The notes beneath the pieces were generated by a model that was not told where the DNA came from, searched no databases, and was given only the letters and a program-made list of their open reading frames with translations. A program made the position numbers and the translations under genes. A DNA stretch of 64,000 nucleotides. Origin: Skeletonema tropicum. Taxonomy: Eukaryota > Bacillariophyta > Thalassiosirophyceae > Thalassiosirales > Thalassiosiraceae. Location: assembly GCA_037178625.1 (NCBI GenBank), contig CM074128.1, positions 1,984,001-2,048,000 of the forward strand. Direction: 5' to 3'. Position 1 is the stretch's first letter. Every line of letters starts with the position of its first letter. Below, one piece after another: positions 32,022-42,319 of the stretch.

Positions 32022-34312
32022 CTGAGCAAGTTTTACAGCCCAAAATATCTCGCTGCTCTTCTGTGTGAAGTGTGAACATTGGAGGTAGGATTTGTGATAA
32101 GCATTGCTTTCTTGTGAATGATTGAATTTTAACGACTTTCAATATGCATCTCATCCTGGGATCTTTCGAAGCTTTGCAAGCTGTAGGAGACATTTTCCAA
32201 GCGACAATGCTTGCAGACTGATCCTATTTCGCTGCCAATCCGAATTGCAGCGTTTGCAGTGAGAATTGTCCCAGACTTTACCCGCTGAAACACCTCTATC
32301 ATCCTTATGATCACCGTTACTGTGGCAGCCAACTGCTACAATATTGTCATGGATGGATTGCCCTTTGTTCGCTATTCTTTCCATTCCCGCTCTCTCATCG
32401 ACGTCTAGCCTCCGCATTGTCATTTTCCATTGTCATCATCTTCTTGGATGAAGTCGGCTTGAGCTTGCTCGAGACACCATAGAGTGTGAAAGGATGCCCC
32501 TGCCTCACGTCGAGGTGTATTTCTGCCGAATGTGATATTTGTTTTAATGTATTGCAATCCGACTCAATTGTGCAAGAAGCGAGTTGGCGAACATCGCTGA
32601 ATTTGGCCTTCCTAGCTCAGTCGGTAGAGCGCACGACTCTTAATCGTGTGGTCGTGGGTTCGATCCCCACGGAGGGTGCATCTTTTGCGTCTATTCTGTC
32701 CTTTTGCTTTTTTGGCGTCTTCGCCTTTTATTTTGTTGCCAGCAGCTGATATCAAAGTATGTAGAAATAGCTGTGAAGTGTTGGTTCTGGTCCTAAGATT
32801 CTGGTCCTAAGATGGGTGTGCAACAAGCCAAGAAGGACAAAGTATGTAGAGCTGGGATTGTGTCTTTTGAGTTTCATTATACCATAGAATGTGACAGTAG
32901 AGATGAAAAGTGCAGTTGATAGATAATATACACTCCAACAACCATCCTGGCTCTAGACATCTCTTCACTCTTGCATTCATCTACTTACAAGTATTCCCCT
33001 CGCTTCGTTAAGAAGTATGTGATAGTAAATGGCTTCGTAGAGTATGTCTATGTCTTGTGAATGAATGTGGTGGTGGTTGTCACTCAGAGTATGGTTGTGA
33101 AAGGGTTCTTGATCAAATTGATTCTCTTGTTAGTTCCCAGCCCAAAGTGACGATCACTACTTAGACTTTTTTGATTGAGGAGGTTGCAAAGGCAGTACTT
33201 CTCTTTTAGAAGGCATAGGCAGGACAAGCAAGAGCAACGTTTCACGTAGGGGTGGTAGATAAATAATACTCTTACGTTACAAAAACTACAGTACCTACGT
33301 TACGTGTATGATGAGAACTTTTGACAGGGGACAGCGAACCCAGGTCTCTTGTCCACAGTCATTCATTACTCTTTTGTCTATATGATCAGGTTGTTATCAC
33401 GTTGGTTGCCTCCTTCATCGGCTTGCTCATTGTTACAATACCAATCTAATTCAGGCGGCGACAACGCAATATCGTCATGGAAGAAGCAATCGCCGATTTA
33501 CACAACGCCATCCATCTGGCCCTTTCACTGAACCCTCAAGAATTCAGTGGGGGCGATGATTTACTCCAAAATGGGGTCGTTCCCGTTGAATCGTCCTCCA
33601 CCACGGAGTCTAGAATTTCGTCACTCTCCGGATCGATGATTGAGCATTCCCAGAGGTCCAGCAACGCATTGAATCGTCTCAAATTATCCTTGCACAATAA
33701 TAGTGCTGGGGATGACTTGAATGGCGGTAATCATGGCAATGGGGGTGTCCCTAGCAGCACTTGGCAGAGGCACTGTTTGAGCACCGCCAAGAACGTCGAA
33801 TATGCGCTGTCCAACTATGAGCTGGCGTTATCGAGCGTACACAATGGCGGTAGAGGAGAGCCTATTTATTTCGTTGGTAATGATGATGGAAGTAATCAGG
33901 CAAGCATTGTAGATTTACTTGTTGCGGTGCTGACGTCGGTAACTAGACATTTGATGCAACAATGCGACAAACAATACCACAATGGCATGATGATGGGATC
34001 GACTGCATCCAGCACAAACTTTATCACATCAATGGAGCAATGTTGTCTTACAGCTGCGTGCATTTCTGCGAACATGCTGATGAAATGCTTTTGCCAAAGT
34101 GACATTTTCACCAATGATATCCCACTGCTCGAAGAGCGGCACGTAGATGAAATGATTGAGGAGGTTGCTGTTGCCAGCGAAGATGACTTATTGTCACAGT
34201 TTGTTGAACCTGTAGTTACAGTGGTGAATTCAATGCTGGAAAGACAGCGTGTAGTATCTTCTTCATACGATGATGAGGAGGGTTGCATTTTCTCCAACCT
34301 ATCAGCAAAGGA
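32022..34312 (-). repeat. Right arm of the 2.29-kb inverted repeat
   Basis: This is the inverted copy of 23,117-25,408 and is one base shorter. Its outer end lies at CAGCAAAGGA (34,303-34,312) inside the ORF of the 683-residue gene, which continues uninterrupted here. This side therefore seems to be the original locus and the left arm the copy. Confidence 0.92.
32606..32678 (+). tRNA. tRNA-Lys(CUU), right arm copy
   Basis: The sequence is identical to 24,752-24,824 on the other strand. It has a full cloverleaf with anticodon CTT at 32,639-32,641, T-loop TTCGATC at 32,659-32,665 and discriminator G at 32,678. Box A and box B internal promoter sequences are intact. Confidence 0.93.
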
Positions 34313-35528
34313 TGGACTTCTTTTGGCTACATCGCTGATGCAACGTTTTGTTTGTCGGCCTCCAGACAATTCAGAAATTGAAGCCTCAAGTCATATCAGT
34401 TTGTTCATCAGTTCTTTGTTGGAACAGTTCCGTGTAGTCTTGGCTGGAACGGGTAGAGGAAAATTTGGGGAATGGGCAGATGCTTACACTTACAACGAGT
34501 ACATGGAGAGAAATCTCAATGACAACGAAATGGCAAATATTCCTGCTTTGATATCTCAGTATCATGTATTAGGTATTGAATCAGCATTGACGCTGCTTGA
34601 AAATGCTGAGAGCTTGATAGATTCCAGTGGAGAAAGTAAAGATATGGAAAGCATCGTTGCCACAGTTCAAGATACAATCCGTGCTTGCATGATAGCCATT
34701 TCCACGACTGAAACAATGGAACATTTAGGAATGATGCAAAATCCCCAGATTCGAGTGATCTTTGATCCTCTCGTTGTATCGTTCACAAAGTTCATCCTTT
34801 CGGGTCTAAAAAAAGCTCTTGATATCTTGAGGAGGTTCAATTGTTCTCATGACATCGAAGACATTTGCAATATTGCCGACGACCTTCTTTTTCGACTGTG
34901 TTGCACCGCAAATGGTCTCGAGTTTTTCAATACTGGTGGAAGTGGAGAAGAAGAGGAGATTCTTGCTGTCGTCCTCCTTCGAGCTATGGGTGCAGGGTGC
35001 ATTCAGAGTAAGGCGAAAGCTCTTCTTGATCTTGCAGCTGAGTGGGCAAGGAATTTCAGCCAGGGTGACAGATCAAGCTCTGCTGAAATATCATCAAAAC
35101 GCCCCAGATTCAATTCTTTAGTGCCAATGGCGGCCTTTGGGGGCGGCAAACCTCCATCTATAGGTGGTAGCTTGCAGAAGAGTGCATCAAGCGGGTCCAT
35201 GATTGAAGTCCTTCTTTGCTGTTTATCACTTTCACAGTCTGGTCATGTCCCTGCGGAACAATCGCATATCAAAGAAGTATCGTGCATTACATCTGCTTTG
35301 ATGTTTTCTGATGCGCCCATAGAGGAAGCTTCCGAGGAGAGTGACGTGACGGTTGTGGATCCTCTCAATCCTTGGCACACTCTCCAGCTAAAGCCGCTCA
35401 TGCAGCTGATGGAAGATGAAAATTCTTCTCCCCAAAGCAATGACTCGTCCCCAATGATGGAGTCGTTGATTGCATATACAACTGCGCTTCCACCTTGTGT
35501 TGACATTAGTTCCTCAGCGTTGAAGTGA
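33477..35528 (+). CDS. Unknown 683-residue helical protein
   Basis: This is an uninterrupted 683-residue ORF. The N-terminus is MEEAIADLHNAIHLALSLNP. The body is rich in amphipathic helices (SIVDLLVAVLTSVTRHLMQQ, ISLFISSLLEQFRVVLAG, and VSFTKFILSGLKKALDILRR), suggesting an alpha-solenoid or tethering-complex-like fold. There are several cysteines but no metal motif, no signal peptide and no clear transmembrane segment. A low-complexity Ser/Gly/Lys stretch lies at about 535-580. I do not recognise the family. The first about 279 codons lie in the inverted arm and exist again at 23,117-23,952. The whole gene is therefore half inside and half outside the duplication. Confidence 0.75.
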   Translation: MEEAIADLHNAIHLALSLNPQEFSGGDDLLQNGVVPVESSSTTESRISSLSGSMIEHSQRSSNALNRLKLSLHNNSAGDDLNGGNHGNGGVPSSTWQRHCLSTAKNVEYALSNYELALSSVHNGGRGEPIYFVGNDDGSNQASIVDLLVAVLTSVTRHLMQQCDKQYHNGMMMGSTASSTNFITSMEQCCLTAACISANMLMKCFCQSDIFTNDIPLLEERHVDEMIEEVAVASEDDLLSQFVEPVVTVVNSMLERQRVVSSSYDDEEGCIFSNLSAKDGLLLATSLMQRFVCRPPDNSEIEASSHISLFISSLLEQFRVVLAGTGRGKFGEWADAYTYNEYMERNLNDNEMANIPALISQYHVLGIESALTLLENAESLIDSSGESKDMESIVATVQDTIRACMIAISTTETMEHLGMMQNPQIRVIFDPLVVSFTKFILSGLKKALDILRRFNCSHDIEDICNIADDLLFRLCCTANGLEFFNTGGSGEEEEILAVVLLRAMGAGCIQSKAKALLDLAAEWARNFSQGDRSSSAEISSKRPRFNSLVPMAAFGGGKPPSIGGSLQKSASSGSMIEVLLCCLSLSQSGHVPAEQSHIKEVSCITSALMFSDAPIEEASEESDVTVVDPLNPWHTLQLKPLMQLMEDENSSPQSNDSSPMMESLIAYTTALPPCVDISSSALK

Positions 35529-35856
35529 ATATCTATGGTGATTGTTGTAAGCATGTGAGAGTGGCCCTCCCTGGCCTCGATCTGTGATGTAGTTTGCTCT
35601 GCTTCACAATGACCAATTCATAATAAGTAACGCATCTAAAGATAACATTTTCATGCAATTCGAAAGAGCTTGTTTTTTTGTTATATTAACTTCCGCGGAT
35701 ATAAACGTAATCCGTTCTTTCAGTTGTTACATCATCCATCATCTCTACTTGAGAGCCCCCCATTCTATCTTGACTATTCCTACACCCCCTCATATAAACA
35801 CAATCCCCTTCCTTCACTTGTTCCAAGAATAACTCCGATTTCAGATTAATTTGACT
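35529..35856. other. Convergent intergenic region
   Basis: About 330 bp lie between two stop codons. The sequence is AT-rich, with no ORF of note and no recognisable repeat. Confidence 0.45.
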
Positions 35857-36442
35857 TTAATGTCCTCCAGCCTTTTGAACATATCTCAACCCACAATAAA
35901 CACACGAGACCGGCTCTCCCCCACGGTAACCAACTTTAATGTATTCCAAGGGATGTCCCAAGGCACCGCCACCTCCATCACATACAGCCATATCTCCCTC
36001 CACTTCGATTGGTGGGACCTGTTGGATGAGTTCGAGGGCGTTGGATCGGTGTTTGCCCAATTTGTACTGATGTATCAGATTTTATTTGACAGAGAAAAAT
36101 TTGCCATCAGATAAATTAATAATTATTAATAATGAGCACATGTAATTCATGTGAAGGGGAAAATCGTGATATAATGTCACACAGAGATACGTCCAGAAAA
36201 GGAACCGAATCAAGGCATGATAGCCAGCAGAGGAGCCGGCACAATCAGTTATGAAAACAACTCACCATGCTCTCAGTTCTTGTTAGCCGGTTTAATGATT
36301 TGTCCGAGCCGTCCATGGCAGACTGAGGTGCCTCTGGAATCACAGAAGACGATAGTGCCCGACATGACGAAGCAGCGAATGATGGCCGTGCTGGAGACCT
36401 GTACGCCACTTGGCGGAGGAGGTGAATGGCATTCATTGTCAT
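35857..36442 (-). CDS. NDUFS6: NADH dehydrogenase (complex I) subunit NDUFS6-like, zinc-finger CHCC
   Basis: Two exons, complement(35857-36066, 36266-36442), are joined across a 199-nt GTGAGT-AG intron and give 128 residues. The N-terminus (MTMNAIHLLRQVAYRSPARP) is a basic mitochondrial presequence. The C-terminus carries the CHCC zinc motif: VCDGGGGALGHP followed by PVSCVYCGLRYVQ. This is the diagnostic NDUFS6 (13-kDa) signature, a zinc-binding accessory subunit of the complex I matrix arm. The splice joins TRTESM to YKLGKHRSNALELI in frame. The start was chosen at the first Met after leader-like sequence; a second Met lies two codons later. Confidence 0.9.
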
Positions 36443-36757
36443 AATATTCCTAAGAGAGTATGTTGTCGAGTGTCCTCTCGTACTTATCAGTTGAGTTGTA
36501 TGCTGTATCTGAGGCGAGAAATCGAAAATGACGAAGAAAAACGGAGGAGAAGCGCGAATGGCGCCATCATCTTCTCGCTGTGAAGTGGTGTGTAAAGGAC
36601 ACGATACAAACATCTCGATAGAGAGGTATATCTTATATCTATCTATCCTCGATCATTTAGATTCGGTCTGGTGATACTTAAGGGCGTGGAGGAATGATTC
36701 CTGAAGTACAGTGGTGGTGGTAGATCGATGGGATCATCTTCGTCGCAGTGAAACAGC
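36443..36757. promoter_or_regulatory. Divergent promoter between NDUFS6 and the KH-domain gene
   Basis: This 315-bp gap separates divergent start codons. A TATA-rich run (TATATCTTATATCTATC) lies at about 36,628-36,646. No protein-like ORF is present. Confidence 0.4.
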
Positions 36758-38227
36758 ATGCCGCCTGAGAACACCCCACAACAACCAATTCCACCTCCAT
36801 CAACCGAGGCACTCGCCCTCGCACGCTTGCGGCAAAAGTCCATCTCTCACCCGCTGCAACAATGTCAGCTGACAATTTATGTTCCGCCCAACGCTGTAGG
36901 TGCAATTATTGGACGTGGTGGGCGGACAATCTTGAGCATACAACAAGAGGCCAAGAGACGAAGTCTTGGACATGATATGGGGGTGAGAATTCATGTTGTG
37001 GGGGGGACTAATAGTAACAATAGCAACAGTAGCGCAGCCCCGCCTTCGTCTGGAGCTGCCACTTGGAATTATAATGAATATCAGCAGCAGCAGCAGCAAC
37101 AACAGCAGCAACAATCTGCATCACAGCAGAATGAAAGTGACGTAGATGACTGGGTGCCCGTCACAATTCGTGGAGATCCTATCGGTTGTCTCGAAGCTTG
37201 TCGTCTGATCATTCCTCTAGTAGATCGACCACAAGATCCTACGTATCTTACCATCGTGCTGGATGTTCCAATTCATCGCGCAAAGCATAACCTTCTAGTT
37301 GGAAAGGGTGGTATAGTACTTGCATTCTTGTCTGCAACTTATGAGACGAGAATTATGATACCACCAAACGAGCTCATGAGTAACGTTGAATCGGCTGGAA
37401 ATATTTGGGAGCAGCGTCAGCAGCAGCAACAGAGCAAAACGAGTAACGATGCAGGAGCGACAATGTTATTTGATTTAGGCAGTGCTGGTGAAGCTGGTGC
37501 TAACAATAATATCATGTCGCAGTCGAATGCCACAACTGCGGCTGGAGATTTAATCTCAAACATCATTCAGCTGGAAGGTGAACTTGACAATGTAGAAAAG
37601 TGCTTGGTAAGGATGCTACAAATTGTTGCAATGGAAGAAAAAATTGTTCCCACAGGAACCATTGTCGACTGTGACACCACTACTGTCTCGACTGATCCTC
37701 CGTCGACAACTCCTACGAAGAAATCAAAAAGTGACAAAGCTGGACCCGCTGAAAAGACTGTCGCTAATGCCATAATTGTCGCTGATTCTAGTAAGACTCT
37801 TTCATCCAGAACGTGGCGTTCAGTTATGCGCAAGACAAACACAAAGATTCAACGGAAAGCTCTAGTTGATGTCGAACCATTGTTGGCGAATGAAATTGAC
37901 GACGTTGAAGGTGATGATGATGTTGTTGTTGTTGACGATGATGTTGATAATGATGACGGGAATAAGGAAGAGGCAGCTGCAGCTCGACCTCACACGAAGT
38001 TTATCATCACAGGCAAAAGCGAACAGTCTGTGCAAAAGGCGTGTGCGCAACTTGAAAAGTTGTTAGGCCTGGAAGTGGGGTCGACTGAGATTTCTGTGAA
38101 AGTTGTCCCTGTAGAAGTATCGCCAATGGGCAAGGCTGATGACCAACCAGATAAAGAGGGTGCAAGTGGGAAAAAGGTACGAAAGAGGAGAGGTAAAAAG
38201 AAAGCAGCTGCTGCACAACCAGATTAA
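36758..38227 (+). CDS. KH-domain RNA-binding protein
   Basis: This is a single-exon 489-residue ORF. KH1 (about 37-82) has LTIYVPPNAVGAIIGRGG with the GxxG loop at 52-55. KH2 (about 163-205) has YLTIVLDVPIHRAKHNLLVG with a GKGG loop at 182-185. A third, weaker KH-like unit follows at about 365-440 (RTWRSVMRKTNTKIQRKALV and KFIITGKSEQSVQKACAQLE), interrupted by an Asp/Val acidic insert. A short polyQ lies at about 109-119, and the C-terminus is basic (KKVRKRRGKKKAAA). Tandem KH domains of this spacing resemble the vigilin/Bicaudal-C group, which binds single-stranded RNA. Target RNAs are unknown. Its stop is 37 bp from the next convergent gene. Confidence 0.75.
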   Translation: MPPENTPQQPIPPPSTEALALARLRQKSISHPLQQCQLTIYVPPNAVGAIIGRGGRTILSIQQEAKRRSLGHDMGVRIHVVGGTNSNNSNSSAAPPSSGAATWNYNEYQQQQQQQQQQQSASQQNESDVDDWVPVTIRGDPIGCLEACRLIIPLVDRPQDPTYLTIVLDVPIHRAKHNLLVGKGGIVLAFLSATYETRIMIPPNELMSNVESAGNIWEQRQQQQQSKTSNDAGATMLFDLGSAGEAGANNNIMSQSNATTAAGDLISNIIQLEGELDNVEKCLVRMLQIVAMEEKIVPTGTIVDCDTTTVSTDPPSTTPTKKSKSDKAGPAEKTVANAIIVADSSKTLSSRTWRSVMRKTNTKIQRKALVDVEPLLANEIDDVEGDDDVVVVDDDVDNDDGNKEEAAAARPHTKFIITGKSEQSVQKACAQLEKLLGLEVGSTEISVKVVPVEVSPMGKADDQPDKEGASGKKVRKRRGKKKAAAAQPD

Positions 38228-38264
38228 TGTGCTGTGGTTATCTTTAGCTTGTAAATAAGCATTT

Positions 38265-39968
38265 CTAACATTCTAGTTCAATACCAATTTCGTTTGCCTT
38301 GGCCCAATCAGCCCTCCATTCATATACTGCCATACCTAATCCTCCTTCTCTAGTAAAACAGGCTTTGGCGTCATTCATCCAAAAGAAAAAGACTGGTCGC
38401 TTTGTCACCGGGTCCAATTTGGGTTTGAAACCATCATTCTCTACAACCTGTTTGTAAAGTTGTCGCCGCAGTTCAGTTACATCCTCGTCTTGTGGATTGC
38501 CAGCGTAGGGAAGTGTAGCGACAAGGCGAGGTGGCCGAAGGGAGTAATTGCATTGCAGAGATTGAGGAGCTTCAGGTGCAGGTGTGTTGGTGTTTCGTGA
38601 AGAGTATGGGGAAGAAGTTTTAGATGGAGTGTTCGCCGATGAAGTTGCTAAAGCATCATCATTACTGGCACTATCTTCTTCATCATCTTCTTCGTCCTCG
38701 ATCACAGGTAGAGGAAGCACTGCTTTGGATGCAAATTCAGGAGGCACTGGGACGGTCCATTTTATCAAACTGCCATCCTGGCCCTCTACTTTTGAAATGC
38801 TTACTTCGATCGGGCTTACTGGAACAAACTCTTGTTTATTAGGCCCCAGTGTTTTGATAGCTGTAGTGAAACCATGATTTGGAAGCGCTTGTGCTGTACG
38901 ACCAAAACGCCCGTTGGTATCAATCAGGGCTGGTTCTGTAACCAAACGCGGTGGAAGATGCGACAAAGTGTAGCTGCTCAATATGCCTTTGTTACCTCTG
39001 GACGTACTTAACTGCGAGGGCGAAAGAGTTGTTAAACGAGGGTCCAGCTCTGCTGAAGGAGACATGCCAATGTGATACACATCCCAGAATCGAGGTGGAA
39101 GTTGAGAAGAAAGAGATCCTACGATGTCTAAAGGCTTGTCTCCATCTAACTTGTCCACCTGTTTCAGCAATGTAATGATATTGTTCTCTTTATCATCACG
39201 AATAGAAAGGAGAGATGTACCCGTGAGCAACACTCGTGATTCCCAAGGGTTTGGCCACACTGCTCCAACATCCCAACGAACTTCTACAACGCCAGTATCT
39301 GCAGCGGATTCGATCGTTTTGGCTGACAAAATAGCAACATCTAGCTTGTTGTAGAAGTTTTGAGATGCTTTCATTTCCATCAACGGAGAATTGCCACCAG
39401 CATTCTTTGTTTTTGGGAATGGAGTTTCCCACATAATAGAAGGGTTTTCTTTCCAAGATGCCACTCTGTCGTCAATGGAGTCATCATATAAGATTTTGTT
39501 GATTGCAAATTGTAAAGCCTCCCCAGTCCTTCTGGCCAAATCGTCTTGAAATGCATTTGTGTCTTGAAACCGATTGTACTCGCTATCCTCCTTCGTTACT
39601 TCTGATTTCACCTTCTGCAATTCAAGTGCCATTTCTTCCTCCTCTGGAACGTAGAGTTCCTCTTTCAAGGTGTTACCACCAAAGAATTTTGTGCCTACCA
39701 CATTTTCACCATCATCCTCAAACGCATCTTCCAGCTCAAAGAATTTTACTTTCGTCGATGATGACTCGTCGCCGTCTTTATTTGATGACATGTGACGCAC
39801 AACTGACGATCTAAAGTGACCTGAAGATACTTTGTGCCCGTGCCAAGCTGAAGGTATGTGTAGTGACCAACATTTGGATGATAGTGATGTCGTCAATAGA
39901 AGCGCTAGCGGCAGCGATGATGATATAAAAGAAGAGGCCATTTTACTTAAGATATATGTAGTCTGCAT
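38265..39968 (-). CDS. Plastid-type protein with SOUL heme-binding-like C-terminus
   Basis: This is a single-exon 567-residue ORF. A signal peptide is present (SSSLPLALLLTTSLSSKCWS) followed by a Ser-rich basic stretch, which suggests plastid or secretory entry. A middle domain at about 225-310 (VVEVRWDVGAVWPNPWESRV, PPRFWDVYHIGMSPSAELDP) resembles the conserved region that accompanies some plant SOUL proteins. The C-terminal 150 residues (PRLVATLPYAGNPQDEDVTE, VFFFWMNDAKACFTREGGLG, VYEWRAD) have a SOUL-like pattern. SOUL proteins bind heme or tetrapyrroles. An acidic Glu/Asp/Ser insert (about 420-465) splits the domain. The family call is tentative. Confidence 0.5.
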   Translation of the reverse strand: MQTTYILSKMASSFISSSLPLALLLTTSLSSKCWSLHIPSAWHGHKVSSGHFRSSVVRHMSSNKDGDESSSTKVKFFELEDAFEDDGENVVGTKFFGGNTLKEELYVPEEEEMALELQKVKSEVTKEDSEYNRFQDTNAFQDDLARRTGEALQFAINKILYDDSIDDRVASWKENPSIMWETPFPKTKNAGGNSPLMEMKASQNFYNKLDVAILSAKTIESAADTGVVEVRWDVGAVWPNPWESRVLLTGTSLLSIRDDKENNIITLLKQVDKLDGDKPLDIVGSLSSQLPPRFWDVYHIGMSPSAELDPRLTTLSPSQLSTSRGNKGILSSYTLSHLPPRLVTEPALIDTNGRFGRTAQALPNHGFTTAIKTLGPNKQEFVPVSPIEVSISKVEGQDGSLIKWTVPVPPEFASKAVLPLPVIEDEEDDEEDSASNDDALATSSANTPSKTSSPYSSRNTNTPAPEAPQSLQCNYSLRPPRLVATLPYAGNPQDEDVTELRRQLYKQVVENDGFKPKLDPVTKRPVFFFWMNDAKACFTREGGLGMAVYEWRADWAKANEIGIELEC

Positions 39969-40313
39969 GTCAGCACAGCGATGATATTATTTTGGCAACA
40001 TTAAATTGAAGAAGCTTGCTCTGACAATTCATGAGAGGTTTGTAGAAAATCTCATGTTCAACGTGGAAGGCAGGTGGAAGGTGGAAGGCATCTTGGCTTG
40101 GATCATGGCCGAGCGCATGTTCTACTGACACACCTACGTATCTTCTCCTCTCCCTCCTTCTCTCCTCCTTCGACTAACTCTCTACTTTATTTATTTGGCA
40201 GGTAGCTGAGTAGGTAAGTAGGCAAGCTACTTATTTGAAATAGTGCATTTTTGTTTACAATCAGTTATTGAAGAGTAGGAGATGTGTAACTATGATATAA
40301 TCAGCTTAATATT
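39969..40313. other. Intergenic region
   Basis: About 345 bp are left between the 5' end of the SOUL-like gene and the 3' end of the SDR gene. It contains a CT-rich run (40,144-40,180) and short GGTAG/AGGTA repeats. No gene is seen. Confidence 0.45.
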
Positions 40314-41309
40314 CTATGATCTCGGCGGCCTCTTTCTGATAGGCATATTCGCTCTAGCCATCATTCCTCCGTCGACTGTTAAGATAGACCCAGTCATCCA
40401 TTCGTTAGTTGCGAGTAATAAAGTTGCATCAGCAATATCCTGAACAGTTCCAAGTCGACCTATTGGAAGATGCGGAGTCCACATATCCACTACATTTTGA
40501 TCGGAAAATAAGTGTGCCGTTCTTTCCACTGGAACCACTCCAGGGGCAATAGCATTCACGCGCACGCCATCTGCAGCATATTCCAAAGCTAGACCTCTTG
40601 TGAGTGAATCAAGAGCAGCTTTTGAGGCAGCATATGCATTCATAAACTCTACCGATTTACTCCCATGAATACTGCTGTTGTTAATGATGACGCCACCTTT
40701 CGACTTCATGTGACCATGAGCGAGTCTCATGAGTTGTAACGGGGCGTGCAGATTCACTGCCATCGTTTCGTGCCACACAGAAAGGTCGTCGTCATCGTCT
40801 TCAATTGCAAGTTTTGTCACTATTCCTGCATTGTTTATCAGTATATCCAATTGATTATCCTCAAGTATATCATCCAAGATCGAATGAAACATCGCTTGAA
40901 CGTCTTCTTGATTACGAAAGTCTGCATGTATGATTCCAAGACATCTACCAGGGCCCCTGTCACTTGAAGAATCATTCATTGCATCTTTGTGTGCATTATT
41001 AATTTCCTCAGATGCTCTGACAGCACCATCTTTACGTATGTTGTAATGCAATATTACATCAGCACCAGCGGCTGCAAATGTGGTTGCGATTGCCTTACCA
41101 ATTCCGCCCGATGAACCAGAGATGAATGCAGTTTTCCCGCTTAATGGGAATGCCGTATGGCTCAGTTCCGATGCCGATGAGCTCATTGAATATGATGAAA
41201 CACAACGCTGCGCATTTTTTCTAGTGTATCTCCTCTGACATGAAAATGAAGTTGCGACATGGTATAATATGCTTCCCAGAATCACGCTCCTGACGATCAT
41301 GAAGGTCAT
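40314..41309 (-). CDS. Classical short-chain dehydrogenase/reductase, plastid or ER targeted
   Basis: This is a single-exon 331-residue ORF. A signal peptide (IVRSVILGSILYHVATS) precedes Phe-Ser-Cys, giving a diatom plastid-like S-F cleavage site. The cofactor loop is SGSSGGIG (64-71), NNAG is at 159-162, and the catalytic set is Ser212/213 with Tyr226 and Lys230 in YAASK. The C-terminus has GVRVNAIAPGVV and GSILTVDGG, as in FabG/3-oxoacyl reductase-like and glucose-dehydrogenase-like SDRs. An Asp-rich insert (DDDDDLS, about 171-177) is unusual. The reaction is probably NAD(P)(H)-dependent ketone/alcohol oxidoreduction; the substrate is unknown. It is divergent to plastid bL28. Confidence 0.85.
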   Translation of the reverse strand: MTFMIVRSVILGSILYHVATSFSCQRRYTRKNAQRCVSSYSMSSSASELSHTAFPLSGKTAFISGSSGGIGKAIATTFAAAGADVILHYNIRKDGAVRASEEINNAHKDAMNDSSSDRGPGRCLGIIHADFRNQEDVQAMFHSILDDILEDNQLDILINNAGIVTKLAIEDDDDDLSVWHETMAVNLHAPLQLMRLAHGHMKSKGGVIINNSSIHGSKSVEFMNAYAASKAALDSLTRGLALEYAADGVRVNAIAPGVVPVERTAHLFSDQNVVDMWTPHLPIGRLGTVQDIADATLLLATNEWMTGSILTVDGGMMARANMPIRKRPPRS

Positions 41310-41667
41310 CCTGAAATCGATTCAATCCTCTTATCGGTTTGTTTATTTCTAACCAGACTCTGCAGCTCTCTGCCTCTAGCGATGTTGCTGTGATAGAGAT
41401 AGTGATGCACTGGCGTCGTGAGTGTATCGTAGTGTAGTTGGCGTGGGATGTGAGATGTGTAAGGTGAAAGGTGCAACATCTCAAAATGTGACCAAAACTA
41501 ATGGGAGTCCACCACAATAGAACAAAATAAATTAGTGCGTCAGAGTCAGAGGCAGACAGCAAAACTCACCAGTCAGTGCGTGGCTCTTGGCTCAAGCGCC
41601 GGCGTTGATGATGGCTCATCCTCATCTCCAACGCTACAGTAAGCGAATTGTAAACTACACCATCACC
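41310..41667. promoter_or_regulatory. Divergent promoter between SDR and plastid bL28
   Basis: This 358-bp gap lies between two divergent plastid-targeted protein genes. An in-frame ATG at 41,587 extends the bL28 ORF upstream, but the signal peptide begins only at 41,668. No other feature is seen. Confidence 0.4.
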
Positions 41668-42039
41668 ATGAAGACCGTTTTCGCCCTCCTTTTGGCTTTG
41701 GTTGCCTCTGCGGCTGCCTTCACCGGCACCCCTCTCCAACTCACACGCTCTTCTCCCGCAGCAGTGAGAAGTAACGCTCGTTCCACTCTTGTAATGCGCG
41801 AGAGGGCTTGCGATCTCCTCGGCAAGACCGCCAACCGTAAGGCTCGCGTCGTCACCTTTTCACACAAGCGTATTCACAAGGTCCAACAGGTCAATTTGCA
41901 GTGGAAGAGGTTTTATTCGGATGATTTGGGACGTCAAGTGCGTCTGCGATTGTCCACAAAGGGAATCAAGACTGTTAACAAGTATGGATCGATTGATGCC
42001 GCTGCTAAGAAATTCGGTGTTAACTTGGCCAAGTTCTAA
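41668..42039 (+). CDS. RPL28: Plastid large-subunit ribosomal protein bL28
   Basis: This ORF gives 123 residues from ATG 41,668. I chose this start because it begins a perfect signal peptide (MKTVFALLLALVASAAAFTG) ending in the diatom ASAF-type cleavage site; the upstream ATG at 41,587 would bury it. After a short basic Ser/Arg transit region, the mature protein is a normal bL28: MRERACDLLGKTANRKARVV, SHKRIHKVQQVNLQWKRFYS, RLRLSTKGIKTVNKYG. bL28 binds 23S rRNA in the large subunit. The nuclear gene with a bipartite presequence shows that the plastid ribosome is supplied from here. Confidence 0.93.
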   Translation: MKTVFALLLALVASAAAFTGTPLQLTRSSPAAVRSNARSTLVMRERACDLLGKTANRKARVVTFSHKRIHKVQQVNLQWKRFYSDDLGRQVRLRLSTKGIKTVNKYGSIDAAAKKFGVNLAKF

Positions 42040-42319
42040 ATGCTAAGGACTGGAGATTTATATATACTTTCCGCTTTGTAGTTCGATCTATCTGAGGGGG
42101 GGAAATTGATATGAATCTGTGGTAAATAATTCGTTCTCACTTATTAATAGACGCATGTTGTAGACAAGATCGATGGCAAGGTAAAATCTGCTCAGGAGTC
42201 TTCCTTCTTTTTCTTCCTCATATGTGTTCAATTTGAAAGCTCATAGTTCGTATCGTACTGAATCATTGGAATATCGAAAGTGTCTAATTCAAGTGGCAAG
42301 CTAATTTATCACAGAGCAA

